Assembly: GCA_048772705.1 (NCBI GenBank)
Contig: JBLWGC010000185.1
Coordinates: 1 to 64,000, forward strand
From: Leidyana gryllorum EB-2025a
Taxonomy: Eukaryota > Apicomplexa
Direction: 5' to 3'
DNA length: 64,000 nucleotides
The notes beneath the pieces were generated by a model. The model had not been told where the DNA came from and ran no database searches. It was given only the letters and a program-made list of their open reading frames with translations. Positions 36,495-47,683 of this stretch are shown piece after piece (within the stretch, counting starts at the first letter, position 1; each line of letters starts with the position of its first letter). A program made the translations under genes and the position numbers.

Positions 36495-39439
36495 ATGGGG
36501 AAGAAGGGCAAGACCGGAAAGGCCCGTAAGGACCATTTCTACACGCTTGCGAAGCAGCAGGGGTTTCGTGCCCGTTCTGCATTCAAATTGACACAATTGG
36601 CTTCCAAGTTCAATCTCTTTGATGGAGTTTCTGGTGTTATCGACTTATGTGCGGCTCCAGGTGGCTGGATGCAGGTGGCCCGCAAGGCGCTGCCGATGCA
36701 GGGACATGTCTTTGGTGTCGATTTGGTGCCCATTGCGCCTCTGAGAGGGTGCACGAGTATCGTGGCGGATATAACTACCCAGCGTTGCGAGAAGCTTCTC
36801 GATACCGAAATCAAAAAGCATTGCGAAGGCGGAAAAGTGGAACTCGTTCTTCACGATGGTGCCCCGAATGTTGGTGCCTCTTGGGACAAAGATGCTTACG
36901 TTCAGAACGAGTTGGTGCTCAAGTCGCTACAACTGGCTGTCAAATATCTCACTCAAGGAGGAAAGTTTGTCACAAAGGTCTTCCGTTCAGCTGACTATAC
37001 CAAACTTCTTTATGTCTTCAATCAGCTGTTCAAAAAGGTCCAAGCCACCAAACCCCAGTCCTCACGTAACGTCTCGGCCGAAATCTTCGTTGTTTGTGAA
37101 GGATACAAGTCTCCCGATAAAATCGATAAGGCCCTCTTTGACTTGGACAAAGTCTTCGAGGCCGTCGAGGAAGAGGATGTGCGCAGCAAAGGTGTCATCG
37201 CTGCCGAAGCTGTCATTCCCGTCCCGGAAAAGGCTCAGCTCAAAGCCGAAGGCGGTCTGAAGGCGGCAATGAAACTCAACAAGAAGAAAAGCCGTGGAGG
37301 TTACGATATTGGAGACGATTTCCGTAAATGTTCTGCCAAACAATTCTTCGAGTCCGGATCTCCGGCTGAAATTCTCGTCGTCTATCACAAAATCACTTTC
37401 GACGACGACTGTGACTACTGTCAGTTCGTCAAATCCCACCCCTCGACCACCGAAGAGATCGTTGAGGCCTGTGATGACCTCAAACTCGTTGGCAAACCCA
37501 CTTATCAAAAGCTTCTGAAATGGCGTAGGAGAATTCTGGAGGAACGCCTCAAAGCCAAAGAGGCCGAAGCCAAACAATCGGCCGCTGCCGTGGACGTTGT
37601 CGCGGTTGAGAAGTCTCAGGAAGAGTTGGAAGCCGAGGCAGACGAGGAACTCGAGCGCTTATTACAGAGTGATGCAAAGATGAAACTCAAAGCCCTCCGC
37701 AAAATGAGAGCCAAACAACGCAAGTTGGAACTCAAAGCAAAGATCGCTTCCGCTGTCTTTGTTCCCGAAAGCACTGAACCGGATCTCTTCAGCGATCCGG
37801 TCAAGTCTGCGGCCATTCTGGAAAACGAGAATCGCACTGTCGATATCTCGGAAGGCTGGGAAGACGACGCCGTCTTCGATGACGTCGGCGGGGCCGGAGC
37901 TATCAGTTACGGCAACGAGTCGTCAGATGAGTCAGAGGACGAAGACGCCGATGAGGACATTGATTATGTGAAGAAGCTCGAGAAGGAAATGGAGGAGTAC
38001 CACGCCGCTCTCAAACGACAATCCATTCTCAAAGGCCTCAAGGGAGCCAAAGAGAAGAAGCTGAAAGAGACTCGCAGACAGCAGAAACTCAAAGAATGGG
38101 CTGCCGAGATGACGGAAACTGTCGATGACATTGAAGCTCGCAACTACGAACGTCTCGCACAACAACAGCGAGCCGAAGAAGAAGAAGAGGAGTCTGATGA
38201 TGACGACATTGATGAGGTCGAAATCAATCACGAGATGGGTGAACTGAACGCCGACTCTGAAGCTGAAACTGAGGCAGAGGCGGAGAGCGAAGCAGAGGCA
38301 GAGGAAGAGGAGAGAGCGGCTGAGAGCGATGCTGCCGCACCGGTTGACAAAGAAGAGGATCTTCGCAAGAAGATGGCCAAAAAAGTCTTCTTCAGTGATC
38401 AGGTTTTCGCTGGATTGACCGATGACTTGCCTTCCGGAGCTGTTCTTTCGGGGACAGCGAAGAACCGCAAACGCAAAGCTCCCACCGGCGAGCGATCAAC
38501 GGCCTCTTCGGACGACAGTGACAACTCTGATGACGACGAGGACAGCATCAAAGAAATGTCCGATTCAGAATTGCCCAAAATCCCTCTCTGTGACTCCAAA
38601 CGCCGGAAGCTCAGACGTAAACAAGAGAACGAGAGAAAAGCCAAAAAGGAGGAACGCGAGGCACAGAAGGAGAAGAAACTCCTCAGTACCCTCGGTGGCA
38701 CCGTCGATGACGAGCTTGCGGCCAAAGCCAGTGGGATGAAGTCCAGTACACCCATTGTCGAAGTCCCCATTGAGAAACCAGAGCACAAAGAGGACATTGT
38801 AGAAGTTCAGGCCATCGGTACTCTATTGACCAAACGAAAGTCTCGAATGGACCTGATGGATGGGTTATATAACCGATGGGCCTTCGAAGATGACAACAAC
38901 CTCCCGGAGTGGTTCACTGAAGACGACAGCCGAGCCCGCATTCCCGACTTACCAGTCACCAAGGAGTTCATGGATGAGTACAGACGCAAACTCAGAGAGA
39001 TCGCCGAGAGGCCCATCAGAAAGGTAAACTATCCCATACTCTTCAATCACTCATTTCACTCCCAATACAGGTCGCCGAGGCCAAAGCTCGCAAGAAAGTC
39101 CGCATGGAACGCAGAATGGAAGCAATGAAGGCCCAGGCGATGCAAATCGCTGACTCCACAGAACTTGGAGAGAAGAGCAAAGCACAGGCGCTCGAGAAAC
39201 TCATGCGCAAAACGCGGAGAGGTAAGGGCAGCGCTACAACAACCCTCTCTCCATCACTCACTTCTGCAGGCGACAAGCGCAAAGACAAAACCTACACAGT
39301 CTCGAAAGCGAGTGGTGGTACCACCAACTTTGGCCCGCGTAGCAAGAAGGCTGGCGGCAATGCTAAAATGGTTGACAAACGTCTCAAGAAGGACAAGAGA
39401 GCCATGAAAGCTGTTCGCAAGCGCAACAAAAAACGCTGA
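36495..39439 (+). CDS. SPB1: Spb1/FTSJ3 pre-rRNA 2'-O-methyltransferase
   Basis: Three exons (36495-39023, 39071-39221, 39270-39439) with introns of 47 and 48 nt; product 949 aa. Spb1 is the nucleolar FtsJ-family enzyme that methylates the large-subunit rRNA precursor during 60S assembly. The N-terminal domain shows the SAM motif DLCAAPGGW and the catalytic tetrad Lys31, Asp121 (HDGAPN), Lys161 (FVTKVFRS) and Glu202 (VVCEGYK). A long Lys/Glu-rich region with acidic runs follows, and then the conserved C-terminal Spb1 tail in the last two exons (GPRSKKAGGNAKMVDKRLKK). It is somewhat longer than yeast Spb1. The 15-bp leader after the RdRP stop is a T7 run, then CGGAG, then GCA before the ATG, so a shared transcript with RdRP is plausible. 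Confidence 0.93.
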
Positions 39440-39602
39440 AATCTCTCGCAGGAGGAGGCCACACAAAGAAAAAAAGATCCGCAGCCATTGTGTTCAATAT
39501 ACTCTATGCCCTCTACCAAAGACAATTATTGTCGATAACTAATCATTAATTGATCTGTTCCTAAAGCAACGAAGATGTCAAAGGAACCACAAAAAATTCC
39601 AT

Positions 39603-41000
39603 TTACTGCTTCTGCAACTGAGTCATCTTCTCGGGAATAACCCACTCGTCGAATTGCTCCGCGGTCATCACTCCCAGAGCCAAGGCGGACTCCTTTAGCG
39701 TCAAACCCTTATGATGGGCATTCAACGCAATTTCAGCGGCCTTGTCGTAACCGCAGAAGGGTACCATAGCCGTCACCAGCATAAGCGACTTGTCAACGAA
39801 AGCGCCAATCGCCTCACGGTTAGGCTCGGTTCCTTCCAAACACTTAGTAGTGAAGTTCTTCATACCGATCGACATCAATCGGATAGAACGAAGAATGTTC
39901 GAAGCCACAACCGGCAGATAAACATTCAATTGGAGATGGCCATAAGTGTTAGATACCACCACAGTCTGGTTGCTCCCAATAACTTGAGTGCACACCATCG
40001 CCAATGATTCACATTGGGTCGGGTTCACCTTGCCAGGCATGATCGAACTGCCAGGCTCGTTAGAGGGCAAAATCAGTTCCCCCAATCCCGAGCGGGGACC
40101 AGACGCTAACAGACGAATGTCGTTAGCCATCTTCAACAAAGCAGTTGCCAAAGTGGTCAAAGCACCAGAGATGCCGACCATCGGAGTGATCGAAGACAAT
40201 GACAAAAACTTGTTGGGGGCCGCCTTGAACTCTACACCAGTAATTCGTGACACCTCCTTGGCAACTTGTTCATCGAAACCAACGAAAGATGCCAAACCAG
40301 TACCGACAGCAGTCCCGCCCAGAGCCAAAGTCCTGACAAATGGCTCGTGAGCTTCGATGAGCTTCTGACACATCTCCAAGGCAGCAACATATGCGCTGAA
40401 CTCCTGACCCAGAGTCATAGGGACGGCGTCCATCATATGAGTACGGCCAATCTTGACGATGTTCGAGTATTCGGCCACCTTTCGGCTGAGACAGTCCAGC
40501 AAGACCTTCATGGCCGGTTTCAGTTGGCGCTCAATAGCCATACCCACGGCAATGTGCATCGCCGAAGGGAAGACGTCGTTGGATGATTGACCCTTGTTCA
40601 CGTGGTCATTTGGATGAACGGGGGCCTTCTTGCCGAGCTGCCCTCCAAGAGCAACACTGGCCTTGTTTGCCACCACTTCGTTCATGTTCATGTTGCTTTG
40701 AGTACCGGAACCGGTTTGGAAGATAACCAACGGGAAGCTGTCTCGGTTGTTGCCCTCGCGGATCTCTTTGGCAGCGGTGATGATGGCATCAGCGATCTCG
40801 TTAGTGATACGGCCCGAGGCTTTGTTCACCGTGGCTGCGGCCTCCTTAACGGTAGCGAGAGCCTCAATGATTTCCTCAGGCTGACGCTCACTGCAACCGA
40901 AGGGGAAGTTCTCAATGGAACGTTGAGTCTGAGCGGACCACAACGCGTCCACAGGGACTTCCACCTTGCCAAGAGCGTCGGAGTCAAGACGAGTGGACAT
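39603..41000 (-). CDS. fumC: Class II fumarate hydratase (FumC type)
   Basis: One intronless exon of 465 aa. It interconverts fumarate and malate. The family signature GSSIMPGKVNPTQCE carries catalytic Ser318/Ser319, and GRTHMMDAVP carries His188, the same residue numbers as in E. coli FumC. Other landmarks are TGSGTQSNMNMNEV and HPNDHVNKGQSSND. The protein starts directly with MSTRLDSDALGKVEVP, as bacterial FumC does, so no mitochondrial targeting peptide is visible and it may be cytosolic. It could take up fumarate from adenylosuccinate lyase (this window) and arginine metabolism. A T7 run lies 16 bp before the ATG. Plasmodium uses the unrelated class I enzyme, so the form here is informative about lineage. 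Confidence 0.95.
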   Translation of the reverse strand: MSTRLDSDALGKVEVPVDALWSAQTQRSIENFPFGCSERQPEEIIEALATVKEAAATVNKASGRITNEIADAIITAAKEIREGNNRDSFPLVIFQTGSGTQSNMNMNEVVANKASVALGGQLGKKAPVHPNDHVNKGQSSNDVFPSAMHIAVGMAIERQLKPAMKVLLDCLSRKVAEYSNIVKIGRTHMMDAVPMTLGQEFSAYVAALEMCQKLIEAHEPFVRTLALGGTAVGTGLASFVGFDEQVAKEVSRITGVEFKAAPNKFLSLSSITPMVGISGALTTLATALLKMANDIRLLASGPRSGLGELILPSNEPGSSIMPGKVNPTQCESLAMVCTQVIGSNQTVVVSNTYGHLQLNVYLPVVASNILRSIRLMSIGMKNFTTKCLEGTEPNREAIGAFVDKSLMLVTAMVPFCGYDKAAEIALNAHHKGLTLKESALALGVMTAEQFDEWVIPEKMTQLQKQ

Positions 41001-41090
41001 TGTCTTCGTACGGAAAAAAATACTTGAGGCTGTGTTAGAGGTGATGTGAATTTAAACTTTTTGATCTAGCTGAAAGTTGCTTCGCACACA

Positions 41091-42042
41091 TTAGAAGAAA
41101 GCTGCCTCTGGTGTGTGACCATATTCTACTCTCCTTTTGTACGATGAAGACCCTGGTTGTGGCCTCTTTGTGCTGGGTAAAGGCGGAAGAGGGGGTGGTC
41201 GCATACTGGAAGCGATTATCGGGGAGGTGTAGGCTGGTGCGCCGAAGTCGGTCGTTTCTAAGTACCCACTCTGCTGGAACTGAGTCGGTCGACTGAACTC
41301 ATGAGATGCTCTGATAGATGATGGTGTCGGTGATACGACAGCTCCCGACCGCACCAGACGAGGTGTTCGGCTAGGTGTATCGCGCCCATAGGCGGAGAGA
41401 TATTGTTGTTGAACGTGACCAAGCATTTTCTCCTGGGCTTGAGCCTGAACACAGCACCAAGCGTCAGTCACGTACATTCACACACTTCAGACAAACCTGA
41501 TAAGAACGTGAAAGCTCTTGATGATCTCCAACAATGAGGGGCAGCGTCGTCCAGTCAATAAGTCGGTCAATGGCAGGCCGAGCCGCCCGAAGGGAAGGAT
41601 CATCTAGGTGGTCTAAACTGATTATCTTGCCAGCCACGTGACAAATGGGGCAAGTAGCGGCAACCTGACCATATCAACCACTGTTGTATAAACCTCTCTC
41701 CCTTTTTGACAACTCACAAGACCAGTTGACATCCTCTGGGGCTCTACTACCCTGGATTTGTAGCACTGCATGAATCATTGAGAATAACACCGACACTGTT
41801 AGCTTAGGCTCACCCGAGCACAGAGAAAGCAGCCGCAACTACCGAATGTCGCGGCGTGAGAAGTACACAGAAAGCACCTGAGTTCGGAGTGAATGGGAGC
41901 AGCTAGCTACATACCGGAAGTCAGCAAGAGGGATTTCAATTGGTACAACCACTGATCTTCGAGTGGTTTTTTGTAGCGAAGGTGGAGCTTCGACGGCCGC
42001 GTCGAAGAGCCTCGACATCCTACGGTGGATTGGAGTTTGCAT
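41091..42042 (-). CDS. Small RING-finger protein, Zip3/RNF212-like
   Basis: Five exons (41915-42042, 41814-41877, 41718-41765, 41497-41664, 41091-41444) with introns of 37, 48, 53 and 52 nt, all in phase; product 253 aa. Exon joining assembles a RING: Cys44-x2-Cys47-x9-Cys57-x-Cys59-x2-Cys62-x2-Cys65-x19-Cys85-x2-Cys88, with Cys59 where most RINGs have His. A helical stretch (DDPSLRAARPAIDRL...SYQAQAQEKMLGHVQQQY) and then a Ser/Pro-rich tail follow. This order (short N-terminus, RING, helix, low-complexity tail) resembles the meiotic crossover SUMO ligases Zip3, RNF212 and HEI10, but the resemblance is weak. A start at 42018 is also possible. The next minus gene, fumarase, begins 90 bp downstream. 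Confidence 0.7.
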
Positions 42043-42291
42043 CACAACGTCTCGGCCGGAGGCACACGTGTGTGCTGTACTGATTGATGAGGCGTAACTC
42101 CACAACTTCTGGTATGTGTGTGCTCTCAAGCTGGTGGCTGGCACTTTTACAGAGTCCAACCCGTACAGTGGAAGACAGTCTGATCCGTCGTCCTCTGAGG
42201 ACGATGGGTTCCATCGGAGGGTTCGGGTAAACGAACCGCAGACTGAGAGACAATATGGGGAGACTGGCCATCGAGTGGGTATCACAACCGC
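42043..42291. promoter_or_regulatory. Divergent promoter region, RING gene / coiled-coil gene
   Basis: 249 bp between two diverging start codons. The minus-strand open frame extends through it, but I treat it as upstream DNA because no extra ATG-led exon is needed. It holds a cacacgtgtgtgctg element (42063-42077) that recurs in a Dim1 intron. Function is inferred from position. Confidence 0.35.
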
Positions 42292-45200
42292 ATGAATGTT
42301 ACACAGACTAGTCAGGACTATCATGAGCTGGAGTCACAGTTTCTGACATTACAAGAGCGATACAAGCAGCTGGCAACGACGCACCAGAAGGACGTTGGCC
42401 AACGGTAAGACGCATGCATGGTGTACTAAAGACACTTGGCTCGATTCAGTGACGCAGAGATACGTCGTATGAGAGAAATGTTGGATTCAGACGCAGCGGC
42501 CGGGTAGGTGATGTTCCGTTGGATGCGATGGCTCTTTCAGAACGGCAGATGCAGGAGCCCAGCGTAAAATGTGAGCAGCTGTGCGATCTTTATTGACAAT
42601 AATCGCAGTCGTGAATTGACTGACGAAGTGCAGAAACTCTTGACGTAAGTTTAACGTGTGTATGGGGTATCTTTTCGTTGGTGTTACAGGGAGAATGCTT
42701 CTTTGCGGTCTGAGATATCTCAGCTCAAGTTCCAATTGGCGAGCAAAAGCGGTGATTTGGGCAACTTATCATCGGTTGGACGGACCCGTGGGCCTGATGA
42801 CTTCGAAAGTATTCGGGACTTGACGGTGGCCAAAGCGGAGCTGAGAGCCAAAGATCAAGTGAGTTTTGTTGGATTGAGAGCGTTTCCCATATTGAACAAC
42901 GATTGATTAGGAATTAGCACAGCTGCGAGACCGACTGAGTGCGGCTCAGGACGAACTTGATCGATTACGGCAGGGAATTGCTCAACACAATGAGGCCGTG
43001 ATGGCGGCAGGAGTCACGGAGGAGGACAAGAAGAAGAAAAAGAAGGGGTGGTGGGGGTCGTCCTCTAAGAAGTCAAAGACCAGTGCACCTCCACAACCCT
43101 CGCCTACACTTATTGTGACTGACGAGTTCGATATGTTTCCCCAGCCCGGTGGATCTGTGCGACCTGCCAGTACATTTGGCGGATCAGTGGTCTCTGGTGG
43201 CGGGGGAGGCGATCTGCGCCCGAGTCCTGGGACTCTGGCAGCTCCTGGAGTGCAGTCGTCTGCTCAGTTGCAGCAATTGAATACTCGATGGAACGAGCAG
43301 AAGCGGGAATTGAATGAACGGATACTCGAATTGGAGCGTGCGAAAGCGCGAGGTGACGCCGAGAGAGAGTTGTTGGAGAAGGAGCGTCGAGCATTGACAG
43401 AGAAGTGTGCCAAGCAGGAGTCAGTCATCGACAGTCTTCAGGCGCAGGCCAAAGTGAGTATCTCTGTTTCGGGGAGATTCAATACACGATCGCTTTGTAT
43501 ACAGGTTTACAGTGACCCCGATCGGATCCCGTCGACCAAAGCACTGATGCTTCCGTTACCTCCGGGAGCCGACGAGGCTGAACGATGGAGAACGGTGGTG
43601 CAGATTCAGGAGGCCGCACTGCGTAAGACGGCGATCCAAAAGGAGGAGCTCGAGCGACAATTGAAATCTCTGACGTTTATCCACGGACAGCCCTCGAAAG
43701 GCGTCTCACCGGACGCGGCGAGGATCAGTTCTCTCCAAAAGTGAGTGTTTCATCACGTTGGGCGTTCAACTAATGCCACTTTTCTCTCTCATCAGCGATT
43801 TGAACACACAAAATCGGCTGTTGAGTGAGGCTCGACGCCAAATTAGTGAATTAGAGATCAAACTGAGGGAAGCCGGAGTGCGAGAAGCGTATCTAATGGA
43901 TGAGATTCAGAAAGCGAAAGGCGCTCTACACGATCTCGACTCCTGTCTACGGGACAAAGTACAGCGTCAGGACAAACAGCACTCTGCTTTCGTCGCGATG
44001 CTGGGAGCAGCGCTTGCTGATAATGAGACCCTCAATGAGAATGCGAGCGCGATGCAACACAAATATCAACAAGACATCAGCACTATGCATGGCGAGGTAC
44101 GGGCTTTACGCCAGGGTCGTGTTGGCAGAATGGAAGGGAAGCCACCGGGCACAGCTGTATTCCCCTCACCGCCATCAGTGGACATGCTGGTGTTCCGTCA
44201 CGGTATTAAGGAAGTGGCGCACCCACCCGAACCTCCCCCACCTCCACCGCCCCCTATTTACATAGAACGCCCCTCGGAGCCTTCAGAGTCAACTGAAGTG
44301 TCTGAGAGCGAAACTGAAAGCTCTTCGTCTTCTTCGTCATCCTCTCCGAGGACTGCCTATGCTGAGCCCCCACCTCATCAGAGTAACGCCCTGGACGCCA
44401 GATATTATTACGAGTGGACGGGCGCTGGCTACGCTCTGCGGGAAGGGCCCCGGGTCGAGAATCCCCAGCGAGCCATGGAGGCCGGACCCTTCCCAACAGA
44501 TCCCACAGCTCCTCAGCGGGCGGCGCCGGCTATCGATGCCGAGCAACAAGTTCGGCTGCAAGCGGACGCCATTGCCGCACTCAGAGCCTGGAATGCTGCG
44601 CCCCCTCCTCGGACTCAGCAGCACCACGGCGGCGGGCCGGGTGGAAGAGGTCACCGTAGTGTCAGTCCACCGGCACGAAGAGTCCACGAGGAGTCGATAG
44701 GCCGCCGACAGACCACAGACGGCCGGAGAGAGTCCTTCAAGGGGGCGACTCCGCCATCTGATATTTACAATGCCCCAGCCCACTCGGCCTTGAAGCCCAC
44801 ACGGGCTCCACCGCCGGCTACTTTTGTGGCCCCGCCCGGAGCATCGGTGCCGCCGCTCGTTCAAAAGAGTCCCGTTCCACCCGTGGGGGCGACTCCTGTG
44901 AGGGTATCGTCAACTTCTAATACTACGACCCCGACAACAACGCCTCCAGCGGTGGCCGCGACAAAGACTCCGGAGCCGGCCAAGAAGCCTCACGAGGTCA
45001 GCACCAAAGGAGGACACCACGAAGGCTATTGGAAAACCGAGGGTGGCAAAGCACCACAGGAAACTGGTGGGGATAGGGGGGTGACCCCCAACACCACGGT
45101 GCCGCCTACACGTCCAGTAGAGTCTGCAGCTCCCAAGACTGCTTCGCGACCGCCCCCAGGCGACATGTCAATTATACCGCCGCCCATCGCGCCTGAGCCC

Positions 45201-45909
45201 CGATCTTTTGGTTCTATAACGGTGACAACGCCGAGCCCTAATGAAGAGTCAAAGCACGTTGCCACTTTGCACCAACCGCCGGGTGGTGGTGTGACAATGA
45301 GTTCGTCTGGGACACGCACTTTGCGGAACGCATACCCAACACCATTGCAGCCGCCCAGTGTGGCGATGAGTGACGTATTGTCGAGTGCTGAGCAACGGAG
45401 GGTGAAGAATCAGCAGTTACAGCAGGTGCTGAGTGACGATTCACTGGACATGAAGCTTCAGCACGCCGCTAAGGAGCGGGCTGCGGAGTTTGACAAACTG
45501 TTTGGCGGTCGCGGAGGCAAACCAGCTGGGGCTGGTTCTGATGAAAGCGAGAGTTTCTTTGGAGGGCCCAGTCGATCGTCAGCCCCGAAGGGCGCTACGG
45601 ACGACATGGACGCGTTATTCGGGAAACGAGAGCCGCGGTTGGACGCATCGTCGGACTCTGAGTCGCTGACTCATCATATCCCCGAACTTCCCAAGTCGAG
45701 ATTGAATGACTCTGACAATCAGCGGCAACGGCGACGGTTAGGGAGCACCAGTAAGTGGCACACAGAATCTCACTCGATGAATTGATTGTGTGTTTGTAGG
45801 TACTGAGGGTGGAGGCCGGCGTGTGATTGGTGACGACGAGAGTTGGGGTCCGTCAAAAGGGAATAGGTTGGAGACGTACAAGCGGAGATTGTCTTTGGAC
45901 AAGTTATGA
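42292..45909 (+). CDS. Coiled-coil protein with Pro-rich region, 1081 aa
   Basis: Nine exons: 42292-42404, 42450-42503, 42541-42570, 42609-42644, 42690-42858, 42911-43453, 43505-43740, 43796-45750, 45800-45909. Exons 2-4 are only 54, 30 and 36 nt, with introns of 37-45 nt between them, and phase closes throughout. I do not recognise the family. Residues 1 to about 140 and stretches near 230-290 and 330-470 are coiled coil. A Lys-rich patch (DKKKKKKGWWGSSSKKSK) lies between them. The last 500 residues are Pro/Ser-rich and disordered, with P8-9 and S8 runs, and end in a conserved-looking tail after the last intron (DDESWGPSKG). It may be a cytoskeletal or centrosome-associated protein, judged only by composition. 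Its stop lies 3 bp from the eIF3e stop on the opposite strand. Confidence 0.75.
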
Positions 45910-45912
45910 CAT

Positions 45913-47506
45913 TTATCTAGTACGGCTCTGCAGGGTGTGCACGAGTGCGTGTGTACGGAAAATGAGGTCTCTGGTCTTGTCCAATATCTGCGCGTGGCAG
46001 TTTGACACGTGCGACGCCATTTCCACAATGTTTTTCTCCGAGTCAATCTTGGCATCTGAATGCCGAGAAATGTGTGCGTGAACCCACAACTTGATATATT
46101 GTAACTTACCCAACTTTGCATCCCGGATGAGGTTCACAATCCACTTTTCGGCTTTGTCCGCGGGCATGTGGAGTTTGTCAGAGAGCATACTGTGTGGGAA
46201 AGGAGTGATAGAAGGGGGGTGGTGGAAGAGTGACTCACTTTATGTTGATAGAACGATGGATGCGGCAGTAGTTGTCGAACACCAGGAGACGGGCCTGTTC
46301 CTCGATCTCATCGGCCAGATCAACGAGGAAGAAGTCTTTGCGGCAGAGATCGGCGATGACTGGGAGCTCAACTTGGCTTTGGTCAAAGTTGCAATCGATG
46401 AAGGAGGATGTAACGAGACGCGTGATGGCATCTTGGTAGCGGTGGGCCCCATTGGAGACGGCCTGGGCGGCGATACGGGCCTGATCCTCGCGTTTGCGGT
46501 TGAGAATGGCGACTACGGCGTAGTAACGGAGCAGATGGGGGCAGACGACGGCGATGCACTGCTGCGCTTTCTCACTCAGGAACCAATCCATAATTTCTGA
46601 CCACACCGTGTTGCGCGGGACGGCTTGACGGCCGGAGGCAGCCAGCGTGCCGAAGAAGAAGCGGAAAATGACCCAGAGAGCCCAGTGAAGGAGCCAAGCG
46701 GTCTGGAGCAGATTGCGTTTCTCGCCAGCCAGACGGGTCTGGTTACCGTTGGGGCCGGTATTGGAAGAGCGTTGGTCGTCGTAGAGCTCATCCAACTGGA
46801 GGATGTATTGGGGAACGGTGCTAAAGTCGATGCCGGACTCGTTGACGTCGGGTCTGAGTTCCATACAGGCGGCCAATATGACACCCCACAGGAACTCCTC
46901 GCGGGCGTTTTCGTCCTGGGCGGCTTCGGTGACAACGTCACAGATGCATTCGAGACAGAAACGGGAGCGGAAGAAGAGAGCTCTGTAGTCTCCGGCCCGG
47001 TAGTATGCGCGGATGTAAGGGACCATTTCGCCCACAGTCTGGGCGCTGAAGGGCTCGTAGGCGAGGAGCGCCTGATCGACCTGAGCGCGTTCTTCACTGG
47101 TGCACTGTTCTCTGGCGGCTCTCAGTTCTTCGGCCTTTCGCTGCCATTGGGCGTTGAGCTCGGCGGCGCTTCTGCGGTCACTGCGTCCCTCAGCAGTGTT
47201 CATCAACTCTTTTTTGTGTTCCAAGAGGCACTGGAAGAAAGAGGTGTGCTTTCTCTCGAGAGTGGAATAGAGCTGCTGCTGCACCGCTTCGTATGCAGAA
47301 GCGTCTCGGCTTCGTGGGACATCGAGTTCGTCGAACGCCCAGCCCAACTTGAGAGAATCACGGAGTTGCTGTAAGGGTTCGTCAATGTCATCGGGAGCAT
47401 AGACTCCTTGTTTCTTGCACCATGTCAGAATGGCTAATGCCTGATGTGGGTCCACAAACTTGAGGACCGCTGAGGTCACATCCACCGCCTCGCTCCCGGA
47501 GGCCAT
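45913..47506 (-). CDS. EIF3E: Translation initiation factor eIF3 subunit e (Int6)
   Basis: Three exons (46239-47506, 46110-46189, 45913-46055) with introns of 49 and 54 nt; product 496 aa. eIF3e is a PCI-domain subunit of the eIF3 scaffold that recruits mRNA and eIF4 factors to the 40S ribosome. The C-terminal half matches the family clearly: TAWLLHWALWVIF, CPHLLRYYAVV, QDAITRLV, the KDFFLVDLADEIEEQARLLVFDNYCRIHRSI stretch, and across the intron NMLSDKLHM followed by EKWIVNLIRDAKLDAKID (PCI winged helix). The N-terminal third is more divergent and the protein is about 50 residues longer than the human one. It is convergent with the coiled-coil gene, with 3 bp between stops. Confidence 0.93.
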
Positions 47507-47683
47507 CGACGCAAAACTATTTTGGGCAAAAAACCGCCAACTGCGAGCACCCCTTTGAGTACCTCACAATCGCAGCCCCAAAATACAGAGAGAAAGCGAG
47601 AGTGAGAGAGTGACAAGAGAGAGAGAGAGAGTGTTACAACAACTGTAGACCGACCGCGCGCGTAGTTTGTCGAAATATATATA
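47507..47683. promoter_or_regulatory. Divergent promoter region, eIF3e / ESV1-like
   Basis: 177 bp between two diverging starts. It contains a GA-rich purine run (about 47590-47630), a T6/A6 run about 22 bp before the eIF3e ATG, and aaatatatata ending at the ESV1-like ATG, which is too close to the start codon to be a normal TATA box. The promoter role is inferred from position. Confidence 0.4.

Noticed and set aside
40266-41027. Plus-strand frames opposite fumarase
   Set aside because: They are antisense shadows of a fully conserved class II fumarase.
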